64,000 nt of DNA. Source: Liriodendron chinense. Lineage: Eukaryota; Streptophyta; Magnoliopsida; Magnoliales; Magnoliaceae. Under the pieces are notes generated by a model that worked only from the letters and a program-made list of their open reading frames with translations, had not been told where the DNA came from and did no database searches. This document shows positions 11,101-26,100 of this stretch, in pieces. How positions within the stretch are numbered: position 1 is the first letter of the stretch; every line of letters starts with the position of its first letter. The DNA lies in NCBI GenBank assembly GCA_003013855.2, contig PVNU02000868.1, positions 682,001-746,000 of the forward strand, in the 5' to 3' direction. Position numbers and translations under genes: made by a program.

Positions 11101-14100
11101 GGCAGAAGCTCTCAGCGGCATGTTATATAAAGGGGAACAGGTGGGCCTAATCTCAGGCTTTAGTACATCCAACACTGGTCCCTCCATAACCTGCTTGCAA
11201 TTCGCGGATTGACAAACTACTTTTTTGTGATGTTGACTCGACCAAGATAGAAAATGTAAGAAAAATATTGGGATGCTTCGAAGAGGTGTCAGGGCTCAGG
11301 ATAAATTTGGGCAACAGTAAGATGCTTGGGATCGGGTTATCTAAAGAAGAATTAGCTACTTTCGTGAAAGAAAGAAAAAAAAAGGCTGCGAATCTGGTTC
11401 CTTCCCCTTATCTAATCTCGGTCCTCCATGATGCTTAGGGAAGCCCCCGAAATTATTGTGGTCCAAGGTGATCGAGAGATTTGAATGGAAGTTATCAAGG
11501 TGGAAAGGTAGAAATCTCTCTCTAACCAGGCAGTATTATGATGATTAAAGCAGCTATATCGAATTTGCCGTTGTATTTATGTCTCTCTATAAGCATCCGA
11601 AATCAGTTCTAGATAAGCTTGAAAAGCTGCGTAGGGACTTCATGTGGCAAGGGGTTGAGGATAAACACAAATTCCACCTACTTAAATGGGAAGATGTATG
11701 TTTACCTTTAAGCGAAGGGGGCGTGGGATTGAGAGATCTGTACTCGATGAATGTGGCATTACCGGGGAAGTGGCAAGGGAGATTTGGAGTTGAAAATGAC
11801 AAGCTGTGGAGGATAGTTGTTGCTCAAAAGTATGGTTTGGAGGAGGGGTTGGGAGACCAAGAAAACATCATATTACCGTACATCGGGAATATGGAACGCT
11901 ATCGTTTCAGTTTCTCCCTCAGTTTTTTCTTCTTCATCCTTCGGCCTAGGGAGTGGTTCCCGTATTCATTTTGGGAAGATATATGGTGTGAAGGCAGGCC
12001 GCTGGCGGAGGAATTCCCTTCCTTGGCATCTTGATCAGTGCTATGGGCTTGGCACGGAAGGCTTCCTACATGGAGGCCTGTTTATTCTGGTGTGCCTTTG
12101 GAATATATGGGGCAAACGCAACAATCGTTGTTTTGATATCAAGCGGAAGCAGTGGGAACAGATATTTTGGAAGATCAAAAGAGATGTATTAGATTGGGCC
12201 ACTCTTATTCTCCAGTTGGATTTTTTGGCTGGTTTATGTCCAGTTGTTTTTCTAATAAAATATAATTCATAGCTCTTCAAAGGAAGGGAGGGGGGGGTTG
12301 AAAGATTTTTCAAAATTTGGCAGCATTTCATTTCAATTCAAGAAAGAGAGGTAAAAAAAAAAGGACAAAAGACAAAAGATCCCTAGAAAAGAACTTGCTC
12401 TAATACCAAAAACTGGGGAAGCAATATGCCAGAAATAAACTCAAAGTGAAAGAGATTTGAATGATGATCATCATCATCTAAGCCTTATCCCAATTAATTG
12501 GAATTAGTTGCATGAATCATGTTTCATCATTCCACTCTATCAAGGGCCAAACCTTCAGTTAAAACCTGCCCAAAGTGAAAGAGATTTGAATACATGCCCA
12601 ATAAAATATCTAAGTCCACTAAGATATGCTTCAAAATTTAACAATCTCTCCAGGTAATGAAATCTTTCTGTGTCTTTTTTTTTTTGTGTGTGTGTTGGGG
12701 GGTGGGGGGGGGGGGGGGGGGGGGGGGGGGTGCTGTTAAATTGGGGAAATTGGGGAAGAAAGAAAGAGAAGGGAATTCCATTCAATTGAATTTAGGCAAG
12801 TTTATATTGTACCAGTAAGGTTCAAACCTAGGTTTCTGACAATTAAATCAGATTGTATTATATTAAGCACCATAAGGTCATTGACAATAGTACCATTATT
12901 CTGGGCATGGATTAGGCTCAGGCCTGATTTTATCAGATCAGGTTCAGATTGACTCTCAATTGGCCCAGCCACAGCCCATTGACATCCTATGATATAAAGA
13001 TATTAAGTGTGAATTCTAGAAAAAAGTGGCTGCAGTCTGCGGCCCCTTTTTGGGCATATTTATCAACAAGCAGTTAGGATTTTATCCAAACGGACTGATT
13101 TTCTGGCCTTGGCCCATACACGGCAGGGGCTAAATAAACATCAGCAGCATGCCCCTATGGGAACTCATATTTGCAGTGTGCAATTATCATCCATGCAAAT
13201 AGAACAGACCTGATAAAGCTTAATAGACATCAAAGATAATTCACAGCACCAACCTTTGATGCTCTTTCAGGTACAGTTTCCACAGGAAGTTGATTTGATG
13301 CACGGCCATCCTTGATCTTCAAGTAGTTGTACATGACAACACCTAATAGAGCTGCAGAAAAACACACTTGCTCTTTAGACAGACCATCTTTGGGTGCATC
13401 CAGAAGTTACTGTACTTGGATTGACTGGAATAGCCATTGGGCCACAAATGGCAAGTGAGATCCTGTCTTGGAATAGAAGAAAGAAGCTCACTTTCCATTT
13501 GGAACCAGTGGGACAGGCATTCTCTAACCGCTCCATTGGGATCAGGTTTTCCGAACTTTCCAAGCAAAGCGCCAATTTCAATCAGGAGCAGGCTCCAACC
13601 ATATAAGGCACAGCTGCCCATCAGCAAACTCTTCCAAATGGATCCTTAATTAAGAACAGTAGAAAATTTTGCAATTCCATTAAGAATATGAAAACTCGGA
13701 CCGAAAAAAAATAAAAATAAATCATACCAATTGCATAGCCAATAATGTTCAGTCCAGTTATTGTTGACTCTGGAAATATAATTGTAGAAAGGGCGATTAA
13801 TATCCAGTCCTTGAGAACACCAGCAACCCGGATGGTGACTGCTCCAGTTCTACCAATTACTAAGAATATTGAAAAGTTCAAGGCTAGAGCACAGAGAGCA
13901 TTCGAAAAGAATATCCAGAAATTGAATTGAATCTGTGAAACCTCCATTGCTGGCTTCTCCAGTAAATACCATGGTACAAATAAGAACAGGAAACTGCACA
14001 GATCAAAATATTAAAAAGTGAGTAACAGATAAGTAACTAAAATTTGCTAAAACAATATAAAAGGAACAATTATTGGAAGATGTCAAATAAACTGAGCATT

Positions 14101-17100
14101 GTTGTGGTAAACTAGATAACAAAAAGTTTCACTGCCCACACTTGTTCGTATATGTTTCCTATCCCCATAAACACCCCCTCCATGCACAAATTTACAGTGA
14201 AGATTACATGCAAAAACAGCGTGTGTGGACATCTAAACCCATGCAAAAAGTGAGCCAAATCATGTGGATGATCAAGCAGTTCAACCTGCACAAAAATTAT
14301 TTCTAAAAATCCTTACCAAAAGTACACCATATTAGTGAACCAACTTGATTTATACATAAGGTAGGAGGCCATATTCATGGTGGGACCCACCTTATGCATG
14401 GATCGGCGAGTGTACTCCACGTAAAGGAGCAAGTTTATGTAGCCACGATCAAAGGCTAAGATCATGTAAAGAGTTAACCGGCATCGAGGTCGGTCCTGGA
14501 TGAATATCAGACCAACCAGTGGGCCATAGATGTTATTGTTGTTAATTTTTAGTTGTTACTTTTTGTGTTTTGATAAACATTGGTTAGTTGAGGTTTCTTA
14601 GGGCTTACATAGTGGTCAAGTTAGCTTAAGTTAATTAGGTTTATTAGGGCATCACACGTCACACGTCACTCGTGGTTAAGTTAGCGTAATGTCAAAGCAA
14701 ATTTCCTCTGTAAGTTCTAATAAGGGTTTTCCTACATGGTGAATAATTTTATTTCCCTCAGCCTTGACATTCTCTATGCTTTTTCCAGCAAGGGAAATTT
14801 CCTGGTTTTGCTGAAAGTAATGCAACCCAATTCCAGCTAAGTCACTCTCAGATTTCATCATTTTCATTGGCCATTGCTGATCAACTGCTGAGGCGCTTGC
14901 AGCGTGGACAGATTATCTTCCGACAATTCCAGTTGTCATTCATCATCATTTTTACCTCAGCCGTGTACATCTTGGATTCATCATGTACAGGACTGCATCA
15001 TGGGACCTAACAAAACACCTTGTTCATAACACTTCATTTTAAGATGAGAGAACAAGGAAATTCCTAATTAGGGCTCTCAATGGAGCAGGTCAGATCCGAG
15101 ATCCTGATTCGCTCTGAACCCATATAATACGGATTTGGATCTTAAAATAGGTCTGATTAATTAAATGGACCGGACTCGGATTCACGTAAATAAATTCGAA
15201 TCATATTCGGGTCAAATCCGGATCTGGTAGTGAGATCCGATCGGATCCTCACCATTACATGGTTCAAGCCTTCAACCAGTACCCTTTTGAGAAAAGTGAT
15301 GATGTATATGTCACATCCATACCGCCCATCCATCCTAAATGATCATTTAAGGCCATGGGCCTGAAGTCTGAGAAGATCCAGATATTAGGTGGACCATACA
15401 ACAGAAAACAGTGAAATTGTGTCCACCATTAAAACCATTCCAGGCCCACTATGATGTTTTTATGCCACCAAAAGCTACCCAATATTAGGTCTCTTTGGGC
15501 CCTTCATGGGCTGACCGAATTAATGAATGGAGTGGATCATCCATACCTGGACCCTACTTGGCTAAAGCTTAAAAAAGGGGGGAGACGCTAGAGCAGTAAG
15601 CATAAAGGACGCTACTGCCCAGTGTCTGTGAGCAAGAGGCGTACCACGTACGCCCTTTTTAGGAGTGAATGAGATTCCCGCTCATGGGACCCACCTTAAT
15701 GTATATGTTATATTCATGCCGACCATCCGATTTTCCATATTATCTTCCGCCACGCCTCAAAAAAATTTAGATTTGTGATGGGGTGGATTTAGACCTAGAT
15801 CTAAACCAAATCCGATGGCTATATGGATTTTTGGATCGGAAATGGATCTGGCTATTTATAAGTGGATCAGATATCGATATCACCTTTTGGAACCGGATCA
15901 AATCCGAATCCGATCCGAATCTGTCTACAGATTTTCAGACTTGGAGCCGGATCCAACTGGATCCGATCCAGATCTGACCCATTGAGAGCCCCTATTCCTA
16001 ATGCATTAGGATTGAGTTGCAAAAAGAGCAACAAAGGAAAAAATACGAATCAGATCCATGCAGCCACAAGAAAATGAAAAATAGAAAATGTGATTTTATA
16101 TACACAACAAACTCACAAAAGACAAATATTATATTAGATGTTCAGATCACAGCGGGCTTCAGTTAGGTAGAGATAGTAGCAAACAAAAAAGTTAGAAGTG
16201 AATAGGGGACACGTGGGAGAGAAGATACAAGTCAACGTGAAACAGTTCTCTACTGTCCAAATAGAATAACTAGGAACATGAAAGCATTGTTGGGAATCTT
16301 GGTCAAAATACACATTGAAAATAGCCCAAAAGACCATGGTGTGCTGTACAAGCTGTTACGTAAAGGTGATAGTGGCAGCCGTTACACCTTACAGGGTTGT
16401 AACAGCCATAACAACCGTTATGCAAAACATGACTTGTAACAGCCATGAACGACCCGTTACACCCCCCTGTAAAGGTCATAACAACCCCATAATGGTCTGT
16501 TATGAGATAGATACAAGTTTTTTGGTTTTATTTTTCAACGTTATGGGGTAAATACCGGTTTTTTGGGTTTTTGCTTTCAATAAAAAAAAGAGACCGTAAC
16601 AGCCGTTACAACCCGTATCATAAAGGTAATGGCAATGGCCGTTACAGCCACCGTTACCATTACGGAATACCTTGCAAAAGACATTGATTAGACAATCCTG
16701 AACTGATCACTGTTATTTGTGCGGGTTGAATATGGACGGTTGCTCACTTTTTGCTTGAGTTAACCATCCATTACAGGACCACCTATTAGATGGCCTTCTA
16801 TAGTCCGAATCATATTACTTTTTGTGCTATGAACCATCATAAAGATGACCCACCAAATCAACAGCCTGGATCACAAGTGCCATGTCTACAATGGAGATGC
16901 TATGGTGCAAATTTTTTGGAATTCCATGGAATGTGCATATACTAGTAGCATTTCTCTGCAAATTCTGCAAGTATCAATCAGATAGAGTCGCAAGAGAAAG
17001 GAAAAGGAAAAGCATGTTTGGAACCATCAAAATGTAATACCTGCAGGGAGCTATATAATATAAACTGGTGATGGGATTTAGACTCAAGCCTTTCTTTTGG

Positions 17101-20100
17101 AGGAGGACCTGAGTTAAGACCAGCCTAAGAGCTTCTGCAAATATGCCCGTGACCTGGTAAACTGTCCCAACTATATTAAAATGAATTTCCCCATATGAGG
17201 AAATGACGACTCCAACACTGACCAGCACCATGTTCGAGAATACGTCACACCTTAATTTGTCAGTGCCACAAATAACAGCCATGAGAAATGTTGCCACTGG
17301 CACTGTAACAGATAAGATTTCAACAATAAGCAACATGTTAGTTATTGTCTAAAGCATTCTCAAAAAATTAAGAAAAGAAATAAAAAAAGCATAAAGTAAG
17401 AGTGCATACTTAGGGCTTTGAGCATCTGTATAAAAGCCACTGAAATGTGCAGATAAGCAGTGTTACCAAACCTGTGATCGCAATTAAAATCTTTCATCAT
17501 TACCATTCCATAACTGAAATGAAATATTTGTTCTGTTATACTTTAATATGAAAGAATTATCATGCTATAGACTCAGGCACAAACACTCAAGAAGTGAATG
17601 AGTAGAAAGCATGGATTTCCACTGACTCTTCCAATATTAAGTGATACCGCAACCAAAGTACAAGTGCCTGTCGTCAAGTAGAAACTTTCCAGAAACAATC
17701 TAGCAGGACTCATTTTCTGAGATCTGCTATTGAAGGCTGTCATCAAGTGGAAACTTCAAAAAAATGACAAGTGTCCATGATTTTCTGGATGGATACTGAT
17801 AACCATAAAATATTAGAAGATCCATCTTTGCAAAACAAATAGAGGATACGTGTGTGTGCGCGTGCGCAGCGTGTGCAGTGCACATGTGTGAGAAATACTC
17901 CAGTACTCCTAGTTGCATGAGACGCTTAGACAGTTCAATCCCTTGATTGGCACTGTTCCTCAGGTCCAGCACACATTTCATGGGCTATCAAGCAAATATC
18001 GCATTAATCTAATAAAACTTAAACATCTGATCAATGGGGTGTGTGTGTGCACGCGTGTGTATGCACATGTGTGAGAAATACTCCAGTGCTCCTAGTTGCA
18101 TGAGACGCTTAGACAGTTCAATCCCTTGATCGGCACTGTTCCTCAGGTCCAGCACACATTTCATGGGCTATCAAGCAAATATCGCATTAATCTAAAAAAA
18201 ATTAAACATCTGATCAATGGCCTTTGATATGGACGGTCAAGACCATCTACAAAAAAGTAGTTCCAATCAACAATTTGATCCATCCATTTGTTACAGCTCA
18301 CCATGGATTGCTTATGATTCTAAAGAGTCGCCTTCGTTAGGAAGTCATAACCATCCCATCCATGGCTTGGAAAAAGGATGGCTATGAAAAAAGCCAAATC
18401 AAGGATCGATCAGATTGTCTTATCTTTGTGATTTTTGCATGGTAGCCCATTAAATGTGTTTTAGCCTTAATTAATGGACAGTTCATATGTAGCCTTTTGT
18501 GTGTGTGTACAGAGAGAGTGAGAGACATATCTACGTTTTCGTCTACCACCGCTATCTTCAAGTACTCAATATTAAAGGCTATCCATAAGTAGTACCCTTT
18601 CCACATCAATGGAAAACTTTGTTCACAAAAAGTCACACATGTGAAATAAAATTTAAAAGATGTTTCATTGATGAAATCAGACAGCATGTATACTTAACAA
18701 TCAGCAACGGCCACGAATATAATACTTCACAGTATCAGGGAATATAAATAATAAACACCCGTGTTTGCCTGAGAATGGAAGAACTGAAGTAATCAAAAGT
18801 ATACTTGCACATCTGTTGGTGCTTACCAAAGGCTTGATGCAAAGAAGGCGCTTATGGGAATCACACACGTTGCATATCTGCAAAAAAATAAAACTATGTA
18901 AGAGGTGAAGGAAAGCTGAAACAAAAATTACCACAAAAGGTCGCATTCTGATAGCAGCCTTACATTTCAAATGTCATCTTGACAGGTGCTACAACCTGCA
19001 TGCATTGTCAAACCATCAAATAGTGAAAGGCACAAACACATACCTAAATCGAGGCTACAATATCCAAGGTGGAATTAATTGATAAAGCAAAGATAAACTT
19101 GCAAGATTTCAAGCATTCCATATGTAAAATCTGCTGGATTGTATGTGAGAGTAGCAATAATTGAAAAATGCAACTTAATGGGCAGCATGACTGCAGCATG
19201 GTCATAATATAAAAATAATAATAATAATGATAATCTCTACAATTAAAAGTGTGTAGTAGACAACAATATGGCAACGTTGCTCATTTAGTCCTTCCACATT
19301 ATTCTGCTGTTGCAGGTTTATCCTACATTGACAGTTCTTGATACTATAGATGAATGGAAACTAAAGCAAAAAGGAGTAAGCAGGAACAAAGAAGTGGCAC
19401 TCGCCAATGGACAGAAATAAGAAACATTGAGTGCTCGGAAGCACCATCATATGCTAGAAAGATCCATCCAGTTGGCAAGAATGCCCATTGTCAAGAGTGC
19501 CATGTGTGCAAGTGGTGTTATATAGCAAAGAGACTGTGGACCACCATCTATCGACATCCTATACTTCAAACCTTCCCATCAAGTTGCATACGGAAAAAAG
19601 GTCATGCAGCATAAAGGTCATGCACTTCTCATCCCATCAGGGATTTCATCTGATGTCTATAAATTCTCCTTCTCTAGTATATTTCTTTCATCCATTTATG
19701 TTATATAGCAAAGAAGGTTCCAGATGCCCTTCCTAATCCCCTACCAGATGGCAACCATGATAGAAGAAATTATTGCACTTGAAAAAGAAGGGAGTTGGGA
19801 TCTAGTTGAGTGACCTAAAGAAAAGCACACCGTCAGCTGCAAGTGGGTGTTCACTAAAGCACAAACCAAATGAATCTATTGAACATCTAACTGAGAATTC
19901 TATGCGAGCTCTCTTATCGGTTGCAGGCTAATTGAGAATAGTCTCTTTATCAACTTGACTTCAAGAATGATTTCTTGCACAGTGATCTTGAAGAAGAGGT
20001 TTACATGGATCCATCCACCAGGAGTTTCTTCTGAGGGGAAGAGAGGTAGGAAGAGAGGTAAATTATGTTGGATGAAGAAGGTTATATATGGTTTGAAACA

Positions 20101-23100
20101 CTCTCCCAGAACATGGTCTGAAAAATTCAGCACTGTTCTATCTAGATATCGATTTCAAAGGAGCACATCTGATCATTCAATGTTTGTTAAAAGAAGCAAT
20201 GATGCTATCATAATCATGGTTGTCTATGCCAACGACACTGTTATGACATGTGACAGTGATGAGATCAAGGGAGTAAAATTGCATTTGAGGAAGGAGTTTG
20301 ACATGATCAAAGATCTTGGACCACTAAAATACCTTTAGGAATTGAAGTTGCCAGATCAAATCGGGGAATTTTCATTTCTCAAGGAAAGTATATTCTTGAT
20401 TTGCTTATTGATGAGAACATGATTGGTGCAAAACCGGTTGATTCTCCTATAGAATGAATCGTCTTCATGAAAACAAACCTTTAGTAGTAAGTGATCCAGG
20501 CACTTATCAACAACTTGTCAGCAAACCTATCTATTCGACTATTATTGGGACAGACGTAACAGATCCAATCAATGTAGTAAGTAAATTCATGCATGCTTCT
20601 CGGGCTCATCACTTAGAGGCAGTTTATTGTATTCTTCGGTATGTAAAAGCTGCTCCTGGAAGAGGATTTCTTTATTTGAATCACAGGTCAATTGAAAATA
20701 AGCAGGATATTGGGATGCAGATGGGCAGGCCTAGCTGACAGAAGATCTACCAGTGGTGACTGTATGTTTGTTGAAGGAAATCTGGCAACATGGAAAACGT
20801 AAGAAAAAATGCAGTTGCTCAATCGTTTGCTGATGTTGATCACAATGCAATGGCTAATGCTACCTGTAAGTTAATATGGTTTAAATCTCTTCTCCAAGAG
20901 ATGGGATTTGGTGTTGGTACTCCTGTCCCTCTCCATTAGGATAATCAAGCTGCCATCCATATTGCTAAAAATCTAGTATTCCATGAAGAACAAAACACAT
21001 CAAGGTGGATTGTATTTTGTTGAGAGAATGTAATGAAAATGCTGTTCATTATGCCTTTCGTTTGATCCTACAGTGAGTTGGCCAATATCTTTACAAAGGC
21101 AACTAGCCTCCATCGAATCAAGGACATAGTAGACAAGATGTGCATGCATGACATCTATACTCCAGTTTTTTTTTTTTCGGGAGGGGGGGCAGAGGGGGGG
21201 AGTGTTTATAGTGTCTTACCCATACCCATGTAGATTAGATTGGTGTTCCTCCAAAGCACCACCACTCTTCATGTATCTGCTTCTTATTATCTTCCCCTAT
21301 TCTTATCTCTTGTAACTAAGTGACATTATCAATAAAGAATCACATAGCGTATTTCCCATCTCTTGCCTAAAACAACAACTAAGAAACGCAGAAACCACAT
21401 TCTACCACACCATTAGAGGTAATTAATGTTTACAAGCATGCATACAATAAGGTTTGGGTGAAGTCCAGGTGCAGTTTTATCTATTTCCGCATGCCTGACT
21501 GCTTGGGTTGTATGAAAAATAGTTTCAAAGGCACTCAATCAGTCAGCACTCTTCTTTAAAAATTGTAAATCTTGCACCTTTTCTACTTCCACCTTTCTCC
21601 ATCAGCCCCGTTTGAAAAGAGAAGAATACCACTCCACTGATCACTCTTTGCAATAAATAAATCAACAAATGAAAACACTTTCGATCATAATCATTGTCAT
21701 CATAGCATAGTCCCAGCTATTTGGGTTTGGCTTTGTGAATCCTGATTTATCAATTTCCAAACAGAAATTATCGTGATAACTTAGCAAAAGTTCAACGACC
21801 AGCTGCCTACCTGACATAAACCCTCCTTTACCAGGCCTGAGGTCCAGGTGAAGCATCACAACCAAGCAGAGTTTAAAAGGCAAAATCAATCATTCGTTTG
21901 TACATGGGTTGCTCAGAAACATTCTGCTAGGTAGATAGATGAGATAATCTGCGCTTAGCCTTTGTTGCATGTCTTCTTCCCTAATGGGATTTGCCAGGTA
22001 TAGCAGTATAGCACAGAATATGTCATCTTATTGATGAGGGAAAGGTGTAATACCTATGAGAGCTATGTTGTTAGTTTTCCCAAAAGGAGGCCATGTTCTA
22101 ATGATATTACAGAAGTAAGCATTTTAATAAAGACCATGTGGATGTATCTGCGAGAGCCTTTGAGAGACATCCCAAAGGTATCTATGAGAGAGGAGAAAAG
22201 AGCAAACAAGAGAGAGATTCAGAGACAATCAGAGAAAGAATGTGTGAATGGTGGAGGAAGGACTGTGGCGATCCATCTCACAGCACGCTTCAACACTGCG
22301 AAGAAGGGCAGGGGTGGTAACGACAACCAAAAAGGTTCCACATCGGGGGGTGCGGTAGATGCTAAAGAAGACAATGGCAACCGCAAGGAAGGAGAAGTCA
22401 GGGAATGGACTGAGGTCCGGAAGAAGAATGCAGCGTCAGAGAATGATGCCAAGAAGAAAGAATTGGCAGAGTTCCCAACCCTGTTTGTGACCAGCTTACC
22501 GGAAGGGTGGCTCCATATCAACTTTGCCAGAGTTTTTGGAAAAGCTGGGGTAGTCATGGAGGTGGCTACACCTCGTAATCAAGTTAGTGGAGATTTCTAG
22601 GGATTTGCCTTCGTTCTGATGAGTGATGAGTAGGAAGTGGAGAAAGCGATTCAGCAGCAACACAGGGAAAGCTTTGGGGGGCAAGAAGTGGTGGGTCCAC
22701 AAGGCTTAGTTTGGACCGAAGGTGAAAAACAGGGAAGGGGGGAAGTAGGTGGAGAACATAAGGGATAAAAGGGTGGAAAAACCTGGCCTATTTCATTCAA
22801 GGTTGCAGTGAGGGGGGGAATTCAAGGGACTCTCGTCGAGGTTAGAGGGAGCTAGGGCTAAGGGGGAAGAGGTTTCGACAGTAGGGGAAGGGAAGTGGGT
22901 TTGCCAGGTAGTGAAGAATGCTTTGAACTTCCTACAATGGTCATTGATCGCCATCACAAGGGAAGGAGTCCCACCTTAGTCGCTCCAATCTTGATAGCAC
23001 TGACACAAGACACTTGAAGAGAGACATAAAGTAGAGAGGCAAATTCGATAACGTCGCTTTAATAAGGGTGATGCGCCCACCTAGCAACAAGTACCGACTT

Positions 23101-26100
23101 TCCACCTAGCAATCTCTCTCTCAAATCTTTCGACCACTTTGTCCCAAAGATGCTTTGCTGATTGTAAGACCTTGTCCCTTTTGCACCCTTCCCAACGCTT
23201 GTACGCGATGTCTAGCGCCCCCGGCTAACCTCGGACTATCTATGCGCAGTGCGCACCCGAGTGACCAGAACCCAAAACCCCTGTCATATCGACCGCCCCG
23301 TCACCACGAACACAGAGGTACCACTTGCACATCCTTGCAGCACTCCGTTGGCAAGATACACCGTGAAGAATCTAGCATCATTCATGTGTGTACGGTGTCA
23401 CATATTCTATATCACACATGCATGCCCCACACACTACTCACACATGTACCACACCTACATGTGTGTGAGAGAATCTCTACCCATGTGCATGACATCACCC
23501 CCCATGCCTCCCTCTCCCATGACATCATCCCATGTGTATGAAAGTCGACTCTCTCCATACCTCTCCATGCTACCTCATACCCATGACTTAAGCAACCCAT
23601 ACCCTCTCATGCTCCTTTAATCCATCATTAAACCTTAATCATGGATTAGTTATACTAATCCTAGCCTAATTCCAACCATGGTTACATTAACCCAACCCAA
23701 CCCACTTACCTTGGTTTATTCTCTACAAATTCCCCTCCCTTAGCTAGACCCCAGGAAGGTTGCAACGGTGGGAGGCCTTGCCCCTCCATTTCTAAGATGT
23801 GGGGTCCAAACGCTGGACCTCAGGAAGGTGTTAACTGGTGGGTGTTCAATTCACCCTGATCTAAGAGAGATTCACCTCATGTTCCAATTTCTAATTTCCA
23901 TCAATCTAATTTGAGACATTTGTAGTTTATATAAGTTCTTTTTTCCGAAGGCTTGGATTGTCTCACAACTGCTCTGATACCATTTTGAGACCAGATCTGG
24001 TTGTTCAGAATCCTCTGGATGTGATAATATAGAAGGGAGTAGGAGGAAGCAGTAGGGAGAGAGAGGAGAAGTCTGTCGGGTTAAAACTGAGTTGACTCAA
24101 CTGTTCGCTGATTTAAGCCGAGTCTGGCCACTTTCTGGGGCGCCCTAGTCCAACAAGTTAGATCTCGTGCGTTGATGGTTCAGTAATTGTTGTTGTTCAG
24201 GTGGTTGGGAGAGAATGAGTTTGAGGATCAAGTCGAGTGGACTTGAGTCGAGCCAAGGTATCGATGAATAACTCGGTTAGTTTTTCTGAGTTTATTGTAA
24301 CTTTGAAATCTGATCGTTGGCTATTTTAGGTGCAGCAACACTAGCTGGATAGGAGATTAGAGATTTCATCTTAATCAAATCAATTGCGTCTGAATTAGAG
24401 CCGAGTTGGCATTTTGTTAAACCAACTCAAGGACTTGAGGTTAAAACTTGTGCCCAAGGCACGTAATTGCGTTCTAGTCAATCTGGAGGAGAATTTAGAT
24501 CTAAGGTAAGTAGACTCTTGTGTATTAGCTTTCTAGGTTGTGTTTAATTAAGTTTATGGATTATAAATCTTTGTTTAGTGTGATTAATTGAATCTATTCA
24601 AAATTCCGCATCTAGTTCCTTAATCGAGGTGGATTCGTACAAGTTGAGTTGATTTGAGTTAAATCCATTTCAATCTGATTTAGAGGTGGGGTTTACCCCC
24701 TTCAAGCTTCCTCCATTTATAATAATTGATTTGTTTATAATTTAAAGGTGCATATTTGATAAATTCCAATGAATCTTACTTGATAAACTTCAAACTTCCT
24801 TTACTTTTATAATTTAGTGTCTTTCCTTACTTTTGTACTTGTTGGATCAAATGGTGAAATGAGATAAATGTGGTGATTTATATTTGAGTAGTTTTGTTTA
24901 AGCTTAGTATTTAGATGTAAATTGAAGTAATCTTACAGGATATAACTCTCACGTGTTTTAGGTATTTTACTCGCTTTACAATTGGTACTTCTCATGCTTA
25001 AGATAAGTATATGGAATTAGTTGTTTACATTTGAATTTGGATAGAGTATTTTGTTTAGGAATTAATAATGAAGATGGAAATGATATGTTTACATGTAATG
25101 GATTAAATTTTATATGTGGTTTGGATTACCATTTGGAGGTGTGGGTTTAAGCCCTTTTGTAGTGTCCTTGATTGGACTTCATGCCCATGTGGCTTTTGTT
25201 GGGAAGAACATTTTTACCGATGTCCTCGAATGGACTTGGAGCCCCAATGGATGCTGTCGATGAATTCATTTTTGTGTTGTCCTTGAAAGGACTTGTTGGC
25301 CAAGTGGCTTTGGTTGGGAAAAACCCCCTTTGTTGAAAATTTGGGATGAACGTAAGATGATAAGATTTAATTGTAAATCATGAATGGCCTTTAGTTGTTG
25401 AAAATCATAGAAATAGAATTGGTTGATTTTTTTTATTAACCGTTAGAATGAATTTTGTTGCATTCTCATGATCCGAGGTTGAAAATCATAGAAATAGAAT
25501 TGATTGAAAATCATAGAAATAGAATTGGTTGATTTTTTTTTATTAACCGTTACTCCGTTAGAATGAATTATGTTGCATTCTCATGAGTCGGGGATGGTGG
25601 TATGGGCCACTATGTCCGAGTTATCGGCCTATGCTGGGTTGCCCGCGCCCCCCATAGTAACCGTGAGTATTTTATTGTTTATTTTGTAAATTGGACTAAT
25701 AAAGGTTCGCTAATCATACATATCATGGCATTTGGTGACGAGCCACATTACTGTCGGCTTTATGTGCATTGCATTGCGGGGTAACATTGGTGACGAGCCA
25801 TGTTACTGTCGGTTCTTGATTCACCAACTAGATGTGCATCCCCAGGCTGAAGAACATGTGCATGCATTCATGCATTTAAACAAAACTAATGCTATACTAT
25901 TTAGATTGAACATGGAAATTGGTTGTGTTTATTTACAATGTGAGTGAAATTCTTTATTTAATTGGGTTGCATGCTAACTCTTTTGTAATTCTATAACTTG
26001 AATTGATTGTGAAATGTTACTTTTGATTTCTTATATGATATGTTATCTTTAGTAGATCTTTATTTAAATATTATAATGTTGGTAATCTTAGAGGGTTTTT

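Larger units (their letters stand above)
6130..12362 (+). mobile_element. L1-type LINE inserted antisense in translocator intron 8
   Basis: About 6.2 kb in plus orientation, opposite to the host gene. It has an RRM-type ORF1 (start near 6325), an ORF1 tail (8549-8785), and an ORF2 with endonuclease, reverse transcriptase and C-terminal RVT zinc-knuckle regions. A short A run at about 12352-12361 is the likely tail. Every reading frame is broken by stops and small indels, so it is inactive. Exact ends and target duplication could not be fixed by eye. Confidence 0.8.

Noticed and set aside
13394..13649. 70-codon frames between translocator exons 7 and 8
   Set aside because: They fall in the 376-bp intron bounded by good splice sites; family members have no insert here.
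22031..22600. 189-codon open frame as a possible host gene
   Set aside because: The end of the frame has the RRM layout of L1 ORF1, continues across a stop, and lies inside a translocator intron; best read as a LINE relic.
23390..23560. Possible CRISPR-like or regulatory array of CACATG/CATGTG words
   Set aside because: Spacing is irregular and the words are simple CA/TG sequence in an LTR-type region.
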